DNA of 59,943 nt from CALODL01 sp942492115 (GCA_942492115.1 CALODL010000036.1:1-59943); one strand, 5' to 3'; counted from the first letter of the stretch, positions 28,608 through 38,221 are shown. The notes: a model not told the origin generated them from the letters alone. Numbers and translations are program-made.

Positions 28608-29249
28608 TCAGTTTCTCAGTCTCGACGCTCGATCACTCAGCAGGTCGCGAAATGCATCCACGATTCCGGGACTGAATTGGCGACCGGAGCCTTTGACCAG
28701 CTCGTCGAGAGCGGCATCGCGTTCGCGACGCAACGTGTAGGGCCGTTCGGAGACCATGGCGTCGAACGCGTCACAGACGGCAATGAGGTCGACCGCATCC
28801 TGGCCGGTGCAATCCTCTGTCTGATCGTTATCTTCACTTGACTTGAACCACCGGTGGTGATGACGGGCGACATACGCTTCGTCCTCGAGCAGGCCGGTCT
28901 CTCCGATCAAGTCGCTTCCGACCGTACAGTGTCGATCCATGCATACCCATTCGCTTGCCGATAGTTTGCCGGGCTTGTCAAGCAAAGGCACAGGCACAGC
29001 CACCTTGCCGAGGTCGTGCAATTGCGCGGCGCGGACCAGGGTCCTGATGCGTGGTTCGGATACGTGCATCATCGAGGCCAGTTTGTGGACCCATTCGGCC
29101 ACGCGCATCGAATGATCATAGGTCGGACGATGATGACGTTTGAGCTTCAGCAGGAAATGCAAGGCAAGGTCGTCGAGCAACTCGTTCGACACATGATCGA
29201 CCTGTGGCTGGATATAGTCCTTGAGGCGGATGACCTGCGAATTCCCCAC
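28608..29249 (-). CDS. HD-domain (HD-GYP-like) phosphohydrolase
   Basis: The predicted protein has 213 residues. It has TYDHSMRVAEWVHKLA, the HD pair in AAQLHDLGKVAVP, and the later conserved HHHRWF and VCDAFDAMVSERPYTLRR, as in HD-GYP proteins that cleave cyclic-di-GMP. The usual GYP motif is not evident, so the substrate is unsure. There is no sensor or receiver domain in this protein. The GTG at 29249 has a GGGAG site six bases upstream; the frame extends to 29372 but with non-family sequence. It faces the LOG gene convergently, 37 bases apart. Confidence 0.8.
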   Translation of the reverse strand: MGNSQVIRLKDYIQPQVDHVSNELLDDLALHFLLKLKRHHRPTYDHSMRVAEWVHKLASMMHVSEPRIRTLVRAAQLHDLGKVAVPVPLLDKPGKLSASEWVCMDRHCTVGSDLIGETGLLEDEAYVARHHHRWFKSSEDNDQTEDCTGQDAVDLIAVCDAFDAMVSERPYTLRRERDAALDELVKGSGRQFSPGIVDAFRDLLSDRASRLRN

Positions 29250-29519
29250 TGTCCTCTCCCTCGACGGCTGTCCGGCAACTTCCCTCGCATGTCGAACCGG
29301 CACCCCCCGCCCGACACCGCTACCATCGTCGCTATGTGGGCTCCACTTTCGCCGATAAGCGATGTTAGTCACCGTAGCCCTTGCAGTTATGGCTGGGTCC
29401 GGAAAAGGATGGGGGCGTGATGGGCAGGCCTGGATCCGTCGTGATTCGACGGCGGAGAAATGTGTCGCTCAGCGCGGCGGGGCAGCGGACGGGACGGCCC
29501 GGAATGGCGCAGTCAAGCC

Positions 29520-30512
29520 CTACAGGTGCTCGGCAATCTGAACAGCGTTCAACGCCGCACCCTTGCGTAATTGGTCGCCGCTGAGGAACAGAGCCAGGCT
29601 GCAGCCGGTTGGATCACTGCAGTCCGTACGAATACGTCCGACGAGCACATCGTCACCGCCGGCCGCCTCGACAGGCATCGGGAAGTGATTCGCCGCCCGG
29701 TCATCGACAACGCACACGCCGGGCGCGTCCGCCAGGACTGCGCGAGCCTCGTCTTCTGCGAACGGTCGGGCGAACGTCACGGAAACAGACTCGCAGTGCG
29801 CCCGCAGGACGGGCACGCGAACACAGGTCGCGGAGATCCGGAGCCCGGGTGCGTGAAAAATCTTCCGAGTCTCGTTTTCCATCTTGCGTTCCTCTTCGTT
29901 GTATCCGCCCTCGTCGATAGGCGAATCGTGAGAAAAGAGATTGAACGCACAGGGATGGGCGAAGGCTTCCGGCTTCGGCGCCTTGCCGTCGAGCACATCG
30001 CGGGCTTGGCGCTCGAGCTCGGCCATTGCTGCGGCCCCCGCGCCACTTGCGGCCTGGTAGGTACTGACCACGGCACGCCGAATGGGATTGATGCGATGCA
30101 GTGGCCACAGGGCCACGGCAAGGATGATCGTCGAACAGTTGGGATTGGCGATGATCCCCGTGTGACGCGTCATGTCCTCGGAATTGACTTCGGGGATCAC
30201 GAGTGGAACACCGTCGTCCATACGAAACGCCGAGGAATTGTCGATCACCACGGCGCCGTGCTCGACGGCCCGTGATGCGAACGCGCGACTGATGCGCGAC
30301 CCGGCAGAAAACAAAGCGACATCGACCCCTGACAGCGCTTCGTCCGACAACACACGAACAGTGTGTTCCTCTTTTGCATGAATGATGGTTTGACCAGCGG
30401 AACGCTCTGACGCCAGAAAACTGACGCGTTCAGCAGGGAATCGACGCTGTTCGAGGATGGTGCTGAATTCCCGACCTACGGCACCCGTAGCGCCGACAAT
30501 TGCAATGTGCAT
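29520..30512 (-). CDS. asd: Aspartate-semialdehyde dehydrogenase
   Basis: The protein has 330 residues. The N terminus binds NADP (MHIAIVGATGAVGREF), the catalytic cysteine is Cys126 in NPNCSTI, and STYQAASGAG is the family segment after it. It reduces aspartyl phosphate to aspartate semialdehyde, the branch point to lysine, diaminopimelate, methionine and threonine. It is followed by a 270-base gap before the HD gene and lies divergent from the ATP synthase operon. Confidence 0.95.
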   Translation of the reverse strand: MHIAIVGATGAVGREFSTILEQRRFPAERVSFLASERSAGQTIIHAKEEHTVRVLSDEALSGVDVALFSAGSRISRAFASRAVEHGAVVIDNSSAFRMDDGVPLVIPEVNSEDMTRHTGIIANPNCSTIILAVALWPLHRINPIRRAVVSTYQAASGAGAAAMAELERQARDVLDGKAPKPEAFAHPCAFNLFSHDSPIDEGGYNEEERKMENETRKIFHAPGLRISATCVRVPVLRAHCESVSVTFARPFAEDEARAVLADAPGVCVVDDRAANHFPMPVEAAGGDDVLVGRIRTDCSDPTGCSLALFLSGDQLRKGAALNAVQIAEHL

Positions 30513-30634
30513 GGACGTGTCTCACGAAGACCAACTTCCGCCGCAGCGTACAATTTATTCACAGTGCTGACTACGGTCAATCGACTTCGTGCAGAATTTC
30601 ACGAAATCGGTGCAATTCTTTACCCGCAAAGACC

Positions 30635-30664
30635 TTGACGTTGCTCTACGCCCCTCGCTAGACT
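30635..30664 (+). promoter_or_regulatory. Probable sigma70 promoter of the ATP synthase operon
   Basis: TTGACG and TAGACT are 18 bases apart, with the predicted transcript start near 30671, just ahead of atpZ. Confidence 0.55.
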
Positions 30665-30743
30665 ACCCGTCCGTGCCGAGAGCCACCCTTCCGCAAACGT
30701 GTCAGGTGCGCTGTTCGGCCGCCAGCCGCGAGGGACCAGACCG

Positions 30744-31004
30744 GTGGCAAACCGGTACAAAAACGCCGCCCCCATATACCGCATAGCGGGGATGGGATTG
30801 GAGCTTGGAGGTTCGGTCGCAGGCTGCTGCCTGATTGGCTGGTACATCGACCATAAGTACGAGACACGCTATGGCATCCTGATCGGCGCCGCCTTCGGGA
30901 TCGTCGGTGGGCTCTACAACTTTATAAGACAAGCCCTGGCCATTACCCAACGTGAGCAGAGTCGTTCCGATGAGTCACCAGACGATATGGACGGCCCTCG
31001 TTAG
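30744..31004 (+). CDS. atpZ: AtpZ-like F0F1-ATPase accessory protein
   Basis: The predicted protein has 86 residues with two membrane segments (GMGLELGGSVAGCCLIGWYI and YGILIGAAFGIVGGLYNFI, with DHKYETR between). This is the AtpZ/ATPase_gene1 pattern found at the head of atp operons. AtpZ works with AtpI in assembly and perhaps magnesium or calcium movement. The GTG at 30744 has GAGGG nine bases upstream; another GTG at 30699 is possible. Its end overlaps the next gene by 35 bases. Confidence 0.78.
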   Translation: MANRYKNAAPIYRIAGMGLELGGSVAGCCLIGWYIDHKYETRYGILIGAAFGIVGGLYNFIRQALAITQREQSRSDESPDDMDGPR

Positions 31005-31416
31005 TCAGCCAGCGACCTTTGGGCGTCGGCTGGGCAAGTTGGCCATTTTCATGGCGGGCGCCCTGATCGTCATTGGACTGTCTCTGACGCTGCCCACACT
31101 GACATGGGCCGGCCGGGAGGGGCTGATCGCGATGGCGATCGCCCAGGCAATCGCCTTGCTCAGCAACCTTGCAGGTGCCGTCCCGGCAGTGTGGGGCTTG
31201 AGTCGGGGCGATGCCACCGATCACCGTAATTTATTGGGCGGCATGCTCGTTCGCATTGTCGTGCTCGGTTTGCTCATTCTTCCGGCGTGGCTCTCGGGCA
31301 TTCTGCCGACCAAGCCACTACTGTTGTGGCTTGCCGGAAGTTATTTCGTGGCCTTGATGATCGAAACGGCCATGGTCGCAACCTGGATTCAGCAAGCTAC
31401 GCAGGTGAAGCAATGA
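30970..31416 (+). CDS. atpI: Probable AtpI-like membrane protein of the ATP synthase operon
   Basis: The predicted protein has 148 residues and four membrane segments (LGKLAIFMAGALIVIGLSL, LIAMAIAQAIALLSNLAGAV, MLVRIVVLGLLILPAWLS, LLLWLAGSYFVALMIETAMV). The topology and the place between atpZ and atpB fit ATP synthase protein I, which helps assemble the c ring, but sequence similarity is weak, so this is inferred mainly from context. Its stop overlaps the atpB start by four bases (ATGA), suggesting coupled translation. Confidence 0.65.
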   Translation: MSHQTIWTALVSQPATFGRRLGKLAIFMAGALIVIGLSLTLPTLTWAGREGLIAMAIAQAIALLSNLAGAVPAVWGLSRGDATDHRNLLGGMLVRIVVLGLLILPAWLSGILPTKPLLLWLAGSYFVALMIETAMVATWIQQATQVKQ

Positions 31417-32249
31417 ATGCTCTTCTCGCCTCAGGCAACCCGATGTCCCACGTGGTGGCGCACAATCTGATCACCGCGGAGGACGGCACGGTCCTGCTCG
31501 ACAACCACATGGTCATGCAGATCGCCGCGACGTTCCTGCTGATCGTACTGTTGACCTCGGCATTTCGAAGCGTTGCCCGGCGATCGTCCGGGGATATCGA
31601 AGGCCTGGTCCCCAAGGGGGCCGGCAACTTCTTCGAATCCATCTGCAACTACCTGCGAAACGAAGTCGCCCGTCCCTCACTGGGAGAATACACCGACCGA
31701 TTCATCCCGTACATCTGGACGGTGTTCTTCTTCATCCTGTTCAGCAACCTGCTGGGCCTGCTGCCGATCGATGCGACCCTGGGCCTGTTCATGGACCACC
31801 CGCCGCACCTCGGTGGAACGTCAACCGGCAACATCTGGGTCACCGGCACACTCGCCGCGTGCACCATGTTCATGATGGTTTTCAACGGCCTGAGGCTGGG
31901 CAAAACGCACTATCTGGCACACTTTTGCCCCGGCCCGATCTGGTTGGCCCCGCTGCTCATCCCTGTCGAGATCATCGGGCTCGGCGCGAAGATCTTTGCT
32001 TTGACCGTTCGTTTGTTCGCCAACATGATGGCCGGCCACATTCTTCTGGCGGTGCTCATCGGTTTTGGAACCGTCGGAATCGGTGTGGCCTTCCCGGCAG
32101 TGCTGGGTGCGACGGCCATTTCCTGCCTGGAACTGTTCGTCGCGTTCCTGCAGGCGTTCATCTTCACTTTCCTGACGTGCCTGTTCATCGGTCAGTCGGT
32201 GGTTTTTCACCATGACGACCACGGGCACGAAGCAGGGGGTGCCCATTGA
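31413..32249 (+). CDS. atpB: ATP synthase F0 subunit a
   Basis: The protein has 278 residues and about six membrane helices. The essential arginine is in FALTVRLFANMMAGHI (Arg200), and a conserved region FIPYIWTVFFFILFSNLLGL precedes it. It forms the proton half-channels against the c ring. The C terminus is rich in His and Asp (HHDDHGHEAGGAH), an unusual tail that could bind metal. The ATG overlaps the preceding stop codon. Confidence 0.95.
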   Translation: MNALLASGNPMSHVVAHNLITAEDGTVLLDNHMVMQIAATFLLIVLLTSAFRSVARRSSGDIEGLVPKGAGNFFESICNYLRNEVARPSLGEYTDRFIPYIWTVFFFILFSNLLGLLPIDATLGLFMDHPPHLGGTSTGNIWVTGTLAACTMFMMVFNGLRLGKTHYLAHFCPGPIWLAPLLIPVEIIGLGAKIFALTVRLFANMMAGHILLAVLIGFGTVGIGVAFPAVLGATAISCLELFVAFLQAFIFTFLTCLFIGQSVVFHHDDHGHEAGGAH

Positions 32250-32392
32250 TCTGATTGTTTTCGGGCGGTCGTATGCCGCCCGCCAACTTGGTTTGCCGTT
32301 CCGGGCGAGTAGGACACCCGGTCACCAGGCCGCGAGGCGACGGCGCTAAACCACTGAGCTCGTTCCTGCCGAGCGAAACCTGGAGATATGAC

Positions 32393-32740
32393 ATGAAAGC
32401 ACTGTGTAAGGTTCTGCTGGTCATGATGACCGCAACCGTCATCGGTGCCATCGCGGCACCCGCGATGGCAGCGGATGACGCGGGCGCCGCCACCTCGAGC
32501 GGCTTCACCCTGTTCTCATCGCAAACCGCCGGCGGCGCATTCGCCGGCGCGATCGGTGCCGGCCTCGTCCTCATGGGTGGTGGCGCCGCGATTGGTCGCA
32601 TCGGCGGATCGGCCGTCGAGTCGATGGCCCGTCAGCCCGAGGCTGCCGGCCAGATCTCGACCGCAATGATCATTACCGCGGCCATGGTCGAGGGTGCGAC
32701 ACTGTTCGGCGTCGTCGTCTGCATGCTCGCACTGGGCTAG
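32393..32740 (+). CDS. atpE: ATP synthase F0 subunit c
   Basis: The protein has 115 residues, longer than the usual 75-90. The first 26 residues (MKALCKVLLVMMTATVIGAI, then AAPAMA) look like a cleavable signal peptide with an AMA cleavage site. The two ring helices follow: GGAFAGAIGAGLVLMGGGAA, and IITAAMVEGATLFGVVV with the ion-binding Glu100. Between them is the RQP loop (80-82). The Glu is followed by Gly, not the Ser of sodium-type rings, so protons are the likely ion. A GGAG site lies seven bases before the ATG; 143 bases separate it from atpB. Confidence 0.93.
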   Translation: MKALCKVLLVMMTATVIGAIAAPAMAADDAGAATSSGFTLFSSQTAGGAFAGAIGAGLVLMGGGAAIGRIGGSAVESMARQPEAAGQISTAMIITAAMVEGATLFGVVVCMLALG

Positions 32741-32847
32741 AACTCAATCCGGCTGTTCGCTAATGGCGGATAGCTGGATCCCGGGCCCCGCCGGGGTACA
32801 CCCACCGCGGGTTGTCCGGATCCGGTTATCGGTAAAGGAAGACAACC
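32741..32847 (+). promoter_or_regulatory. Structured atpE-atpF spacer
   Basis: This 107-base spacer is GC-rich and can fold: GGATCC appears at both ends (from about 32777 and 32817), with CCCGGGCCCCGCCGGGG inside. A hairpin between atpE and atpF could protect atpE mRNA and so favour extra c subunit; this is inferred from other operons, not shown here. Confidence 0.35.
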
Positions 32848-33447
32848 ATGAATCTGAAGCGCATGATCAATACGGTGCTGGTCGTCGGGCTGACCTGGGC
32901 AGCCTGCGGTGCTGCGTTCGCGGCCGACGAGGGCGGCGACGCCAATCCGATGAAGAGTGGATCGATCAGCAACGCCGTGGTCACGCTGGTGACGTTCGGC
33001 CTGTTGCTCATTATCCTGGGCAAGTTTGTCTGGCCAGTGGTCCTCAAGGCGCTGCAGGATCGCGAGAATTTCATTCGAGACTCGCTATCCAGGGCCAAGG
33101 TCGAGCGCGAGGAAGCCGAGCGTCTGCTCAGCGAGTACAAGACGCAGCTCGAGGAAGCCCGCCAGGAGGCGACCAAGATCGTCGAAGAGGGTCGCCGCGA
33201 CGCCGAAGTCGTCCGCCGGGAAATCATGGACGATGCTCGATCGGAAGCCGATGCCTCGCTAAAGCGTGCCAGACGGGAAATCGAAATCGCCCGCGACACG
33301 GCAGTCAAAGATCTCTACAAGATGTCGGCGGACCTGGCGACCGATCTCGCCGGCCGCATCATCCACAAGGAACTCGACGCGAGCGGACACGATCAGCTGT
33401 TGCAGGAATCGATCCAGCAATTGCAGAACATGCCCGAACGCAACTAA
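32848..33447 (+). CDS. atpF: ATP synthase F0 subunit b
   Basis: The protein has 199 residues: a signal-peptide-like start (MNLKRMINTVLVVGLTWAAC, then GAAFA), one membrane segment (AVVTLVTFGLLLIILGKFVW) and a long charged helix (AKVEREEAERLLSEYKTQLE and onward) that forms the peripheral stalk. Subunit b with a predicted leader is seen in some bacterial lineages. It partners with delta (next gene) to hold the catalytic head still. Confidence 0.93.
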   Translation: MNLKRMINTVLVVGLTWAACGAAFAADEGGDANPMKSGSISNAVVTLVTFGLLLIILGKFVWPVVLKALQDRENFIRDSLSRAKVEREEAERLLSEYKTQLEEARQEATKIVEEGRRDAEVVRREIMDDARSEADASLKRARREIEIARDTAVKDLYKMSADLATDLAGRIIHKELDASGHDQLLQESIQQLQNMPERN

Positions 33448-33465
33448 CCTCATCGAGGATTTGAC

Positions 33466-34068
33466 GTGGCCCAGACCCAACAACTGACGATCGCCAAAGT
33501 TTACGCCAAAGCGATTCTCGATCTCGCGACCGCTGCGGACAGCGCCGAAGCCATCGACCAGGAGCTTTCGGAGTTCGTCGCTTATCTCAAGATCGAAGAA
33601 GATTTCAGGGCGTTCTTCGAATCGCGGATCATCGATCCGGCGAAGCGTCGGGCGAGCATGGACACCATGTTCCGGGGCAAGATGAGTGATCTTCTGCTCA
33701 ACACGCTGCACGTGCTCAACGACAAGGATCGCACGGATATCGTGACCGAAATACAGCTGACCTACCATCAGTTGTTCATGGCTCAACAGGGCATCGCCGA
33801 GGGTCAAGTGACCAGTGCGACGCAACTCAGCGACGCAGTGCGCGGCGACCTTGCCGGCCTGCTCCACAAATACAGCGGCAAGAAAATACAACTGATCGAA
33901 CACGTCGACCCGACGATTCTCGGCGGAATGATTGTCCGCCTTGACGATCACCAGGTGGACCTGAGCGTGGCCCATCAGCTACGCAGGTTCCATCACACGA
34001 TGATCGAGCACGCCGAGAAGCAGATTCACACGGGTACGTCGCGGTTCTTCGAGGGCGTCAGCGAATAA
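33466..34068 (+). CDS. atpH: ATP synthase F1 subunit delta
   Basis: The protein has 200 residues. Family features are the N-terminal helical part (TIAKVYAKAILDLATAADSA) and the C-terminal DPTILGGMIVRLDDHQVDLSV. It links subunit b to the alpha subunits. A GTG start is used with GAGG seven bases upstream; it begins 18 bases after atpF. Confidence 0.93.
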   Translation: MAQTQQLTIAKVYAKAILDLATAADSAEAIDQELSEFVAYLKIEEDFRAFFESRIIDPAKRRASMDTMFRGKMSDLLLNTLHVLNDKDRTDIVTEIQLTYHQLFMAQQGIAEGQVTSATQLSDAVRGDLAGLLHKYSGKKIQLIEHVDPTILGGMIVRLDDHQVDLSVAHQLRRFHHTMIEHAEKQIHTGTSRFFEGVSE

Positions 34069-34116
34069 AGTCTCCACTGGCGGCACAGGCCGCGAAGTCG
34101 GAACGAGGACAGGATC

Positions 34117-35772
34117 ATGAAATTCAAAGTCGATGAGATCTCGTCAGTCATCAAAGAAGAAATTGCTCAATATCGCAGCCAGGTGGATGTCACCGAAGTT
34201 GGGCGCGTACTTGAGATCGGCGACGGCATCGCCCAGATCTATGGCCTGAGCAACGTCATGGCCGGTGAGCTGGTCGAGTTCGAAAACGGTCAGCGCGCTC
34301 AGGTGCTCAACCTCGACGAAAACTCCGTCGGCGCGGTGATTCTGGGGGACTATCTCGACATCAAGGAAGGCGACAGCGTTCGCCGCCTGGGCGAGCTGGT
34401 CAGTGTGCCAGTGGGAGAAGCACTGCTCGGTCGCGTCGTCGACCCGCTGGGCCGTCCGCTCGATGGCAAGGGCGTCGTCGAGACCCCGCACCGCATGGCC
34501 CTTGAACTCATTGCTCCGGGCATCGCCGAACGTCAGCCGGTCACCGTACCGCTGCAAACCGGAATCAAGGCCATCGACGCAATGATCCCAATCGGGCGTG
34601 GCCAGCGCGAGCTCATCATTGGCGACCGCAAGACAGGCAAGACCGCCATTGCTCTTGACACGATCATCAATCAGAAGGATTCCGGCGTCATTTGCGTCTA
34701 TGTCGCGATTGGCCAGAAGGACTCGACCGTCGCTGCCGTCGTCGAGACGCTGCAGAAGCAAGGTGCGATGGATTACACCATCGTGGTCAATGCCGGCTCG
34801 TCTGCTTCCGCCCCACTGCAGTACATCGCGCCTTACGGCGGCTGCACGATGGCAGAGTACTTCTGCTATCACCAGGGCAAGGACACGCTGGTGATCTACG
34901 ATGACCTGTCGAAACAGGCCACGGCCTACCGTCAAATGTCGCTGCTGCTGCGTCGCCCGCCAGGTCGCGAAGCTTATCCTGGCGACGTGTTCTACCTGCA
35001 CAGCCGCTTGCTCGAACGTGCCTGCCGGCTCGCCGAACACCGCGTCATCTGTAAGAAGAGCGCCCCGCAAGACAACTTCGAACCCGCTGACGGCAAGACC
35101 TATGTCGGCATTCCGGGCATCGAGGAAGCCGAGCACGCACTGCAGGCCATGTCAGATGGCGCGAACCACGAAGTCCGCGTGATCCCGACTTCCGGCGGAT
35201 CACTGACCGCTCTGCCGATCATCGAGACGATGGAAGGCGAGGTCTCGGCCTATATTCCGACCAACGTGATTTCAATCACCGATGGCCAGATCTACCTCGA
35301 GCCGGATCTGTTCTTCGCCGGCGTCCGCCCGGCGGTCAACGTCGGCATCAGCGTGTCGCGTGTCGGCGGCAATGCCCAGATCAAGGCCATGAAGAAAATC
35401 TCGGGGTCACTGCGACTGGATCTGGCGTCCTTCCGCGAACTCGAAGCGTTCGCCCAGCTTGGAACCGAGCTGGACACTGCGACGCAGAAGCAACTCGACC
35501 GTGGTATTCGTATGGTCGAACTTTTGAAGCAACCGCAGTACGTCCCCTACAACGTGATTGACCAGGTGCTGTCGATCTACGCTGCATCCAAGGGCTTCAT
35601 GGACGACGTTGCGGTCAACAAGATCATGGCCTACGAGACCGCGATGCTCGCCCATATCAAGGACGAGTTTCCCGAGGTGTGGAGTGAGCTGGATGCCAAG
35701 AAAGAGATCGACGACGATCTCGATACCAAGCTCCGAGACATACTGGGCAAATTCAAGCCGGTCCTGAAGTAG
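34117..35772 (+). CDS. atpA: ATP synthase F1 subunit alpha
   Basis: The protein has 551 residues. It binds nucleotide through the P-loop GDRKTGKT (169-176), with YRQMSLLLRRPPGREAYPGD and the arginine-finger region (NVGISVSRVGGNAQIKAMKK) as expected. It forms the alpha3beta3 hexamer with AtpD and carries non-catalytic nucleotide sites. The length is about 40 residues over the common 510, the extra lying mainly after the P-loop and at the C terminus. A GAGGACAGG site lies upstream of the ATG. Confidence 0.97.
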   Translation: MKFKVDEISSVIKEEIAQYRSQVDVTEVGRVLEIGDGIAQIYGLSNVMAGELVEFENGQRAQVLNLDENSVGAVILGDYLDIKEGDSVRRLGELVSVPVGEALLGRVVDPLGRPLDGKGVVETPHRMALELIAPGIAERQPVTVPLQTGIKAIDAMIPIGRGQRELIIGDRKTGKTAIALDTIINQKDSGVICVYVAIGQKDSTVAAVVETLQKQGAMDYTIVVNAGSSASAPLQYIAPYGGCTMAEYFCYHQGKDTLVIYDDLSKQATAYRQMSLLLRRPPGREAYPGDVFYLHSRLLERACRLAEHRVICKKSAPQDNFEPADGKTYVGIPGIEEAEHALQAMSDGANHEVRVIPTSGGSLTALPIIETMEGEVSAYIPTNVISITDGQIYLEPDLFFAGVRPAVNVGISVSRVGGNAQIKAMKKISGSLRLDLASFRELEAFAQLGTELDTATQKQLDRGIRMVELLKQPQYVPYNVIDQVLSIYAASKGFMDDVAVNKIMAYETAMLAHIKDEFPEVWSELDAKKEIDDDLDTKLRDILGKFKPVLK

Positions 35773-35830
35773 GACCTGGCCCACGTGTATTGATCTGAAC
35801 CCGCGCGGTCAGCGCCGAGAGCAAATAGAG

Positions 35831-36712
35831 ATGGCCAACGCAAGAGCAATCGTCAAGCGTCGCAAGGCGGTCGGCAACATCAAGAAGATCACGCGCACGA
35901 TGCAGCTGATCGCCACGGCGAAGTTTCAGCAATGCCTCAAGCGCGCGACCGCTACGCAGCCCTACACGGCCAAGTTGACTGACATGGTCAACAAATTGTC
36001 GTCGCAAGTCACCGACGTCAGCCACCCGCTGCTCGAGATCAATGCCGAGACCGGCCGCACCGCCGTTCTGGTCATTACCTCCAACCGCGGCCTGTGCGGC
36101 AGCTACAACGCCAACGTCGTTCGCCTCGGTGCCGAGCATCTCAAGACGAAAACTGGAGAACGCGAGGTCGCGCTCGACGTGGTCGGCAACAAGGGCGGAT
36201 CGTACTTCCGCTTCCTGGGGAACGACATCCGACATCTGTATAAACACTTTGACGATCGCGTGACCTACGATCAGGTGGAGACGCTGGCCAACCAGTTCAT
36301 CCACAGCTACGAGAAAAAGGACATCGACGCCGTACACGTCGTATACACCAAGTTCATCAGCGCGGCCCGGCAAAAGGCCACCGTGCTGCAATTACTGCCG
36401 TTGCAATCTGTCGGAACCGACAGCGCGGAGGACGCTCCGAAGGGTGCCTCGACGCAATATGACTTCTCACCGGAGCCCAAGAGTCTGCTCAATCAGCTGC
36501 TCCCGGAGAGCGTACGCGTGCAGCTGTTCCAGTGTTTTACGGACAGTATCGTCAGCGAACAGGTCTCACGCATGGTCGCGATGAAAGCCGCCACCGACGC
36601 GGCCGGAGACATGATCAAATCCCTCACGCGGACCTACAATCGTGCGAGGCAAACCCAGATCACTATGGAATTGCTCGACATCACGGGCGGCGCCGAAGCC
36701 CTCAAGGGTTGA
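35831..36712 (+). CDS. atpG: ATP synthase F1 subunit gamma
   Basis: The protein has 293 residues. The N-terminal coiled-coil strand (AIVKRRKAVGNIKKITRTMQ) and C-terminal one (MVAMKAATDAAGDMIKSLTR) form the rotor shaft, and TSNRGLCGSYNANV is the family signature segment. It turns inside the alpha3beta3 head. Its place between atpA and atpD is standard. Confidence 0.95.
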   Translation: MANARAIVKRRKAVGNIKKITRTMQLIATAKFQQCLKRATATQPYTAKLTDMVNKLSSQVTDVSHPLLEINAETGRTAVLVITSNRGLCGSYNANVVRLGAEHLKTKTGEREVALDVVGNKGGSYFRFLGNDIRHLYKHFDDRVTYDQVETLANQFIHSYEKKDIDAVHVVYTKFISAARQKATVLQLLPLQSVGTDSAEDAPKGASTQYDFSPEPKSLLNQLLPESVRVQLFQCFTDSIVSEQVSRMVAMKAATDAAGDMIKSLTRTYNRARQTQITMELLDITGGAEALKG

Positions 36713-36744
36713 TCCGGCGTATTTTGTTGGACGAGGATTCGAAG

Positions 36745-38202
36745 ATGACAAACACGAACGGGCACAGCACAGGCAAGATCACACGCGTCATCGGCTCGAC
36801 GCTCGATGCTGCTTTCAGTGAAGAGCACATGCCGGGCATTTACAACGCCCTGACGGTCGAGATCGAGACGAGTGTCCTCGGTGAGGCCAAGAAAGAAACG
36901 TTGTGGTGCGAAGTCGCCCAGCACCTCGGTGGCGGCCAGGTCCGAGCCATTGCTCTCGGTTCGACCGACGGCCTGCAACGCGGCAAAGACATCGTTGACA
37001 CCGGCGCGCCCATTTCGGTCCCGGTCGGCGACGCAACCCTCGGCCGCGTGTTCAATCTAGTTGGAAAGGAAATCGACGGCCGCGGTCCGGTCAAGGTCAG
37101 TGAACGTCGTGCGATCCACCAACCGCCACCTTCACTCGATATCCTGACGCCCAAAACGGAGATGTTCGAAACCGGCATCAAGGTCATGGACCTGCTCTGC
37201 CCGTTGGTCCGTGGTGGTAAGGCTGGCCTGTTCGGTGGGGCCGGCGTCGGCAAGACGGTCATCATCCAGGAGCTCATTGCCCGTCTCGCGCGGTTTCACA
37301 GTGGCTACTCGTGCTTCGCCGGGGTCGGAGAGCGAACCCGCGAAGGCAATGACCTGTGGCTCGAAATGCAGGAAGCCAAGATCGGTGACACCGGCAAGAG
37401 TGTCCTCGACCAGACCGTCATGGTCTTCGGCCAGATGAACGAGCCACCGGGCGCCCGTTTACGCGTGGCCTTGTCGGCCCTGACCATGGCCGAACACTTC
37501 CGCGATCAAACCGGTGCCGACACCCTGCTGTTCGTCGACAATATCTTCCGCTTCACGCAGGCCGGTTCGGAGGTTTCTGCCCTTCTGGGCCGCATGCCTT
37601 CAGCAGTCGGCTACCAGCCCACACTCGGTACCGAGATGGGTGACTTGCAGGAACGTATTACGTCGACCAACAAGGGCGCGGTCACCAGTATTCAGGCCAT
37701 TTACGTGCCCGCTGATGACTACACTGACCCGGCTCCGGCCACGGCTTTCACGCACCTCGACAGTACGGTCAACCTCGAGCGACGCATCGCGGAAAAAGGC
37801 ATCTATCCGGCCGTCGACCCACTGGCCTCGACCAGCCGTATCGTCGATCCCAACATGATTGGCGAACGCCACTACGGTGTCGCTCGTCAGGTCCAGCAGA
37901 TCCTCCAACGCTACAAAGATCTGCAGGACATCATCGCCATTCTCGGCGTCGACGAACTCAGTGAAGAGGACAAGCTGACCGTCGCCCGCGCCCGCAAGAT
38001 CGAGCGTTTCCTGTCCCAGGCATTCTACGTTGCGGAGCAGTTCACCGGCTTCCCGGGTACCAACGTGCCGCTGGAGGACACGATCCGCAGCTTTGAAGAA
38101 CTGTGCTCCGGTAAGTGGGATCACTTGCCCGAACAAGCTTTCATGTACGTGGGCGCAATTGAAGACGCCGAGGCCAAGGCCAAGAAGATGGCCAGCGAGT
38201 AA
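36745..38202 (+). CDS. atpD: ATP synthase F1 subunit beta
   Basis: The protein has 485 residues with catalytic P-loop GGAGVGKT (164-171), the catalytic glutamate segment GVGERTREGNDLW, LLFVDNIFRFTQAGSEVSAL with Walker B, and LASTSRIVDPNMIGERHY. It carries the catalytic sites for ATP synthesis. The ATG at 36745 follows a GAGG site about 10 bases upstream; an earlier in-frame ATG would overlap atpG widely and is rejected. Confidence 0.97.
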   Translation: MTNTNGHSTGKITRVIGSTLDAAFSEEHMPGIYNALTVEIETSVLGEAKKETLWCEVAQHLGGGQVRAIALGSTDGLQRGKDIVDTGAPISVPVGDATLGRVFNLVGKEIDGRGPVKVSERRAIHQPPPSLDILTPKTEMFETGIKVMDLLCPLVRGGKAGLFGGAGVGKTVIIQELIARLARFHSGYSCFAGVGERTREGNDLWLEMQEAKIGDTGKSVLDQTVMVFGQMNEPPGARLRVALSALTMAEHFRDQTGADTLLFVDNIFRFTQAGSEVSALLGRMPSAVGYQPTLGTEMGDLQERITSTNKGAVTSIQAIYVPADDYTDPAPATAFTHLDSTVNLERRIAEKGIYPAVDPLASTSRIVDPNMIGERHYGVARQVQQILQRYKDLQDIIAILGVDELSEEDKLTVARARKIERFLSQAFYVAEQFTGFPGTNVPLEDTIRSFEELCSGKWDHLPEQAFMYVGAIEDAEAKAKKMASE

Positions 38203-38221
38203 CACCGCAGACAGGTGAATC

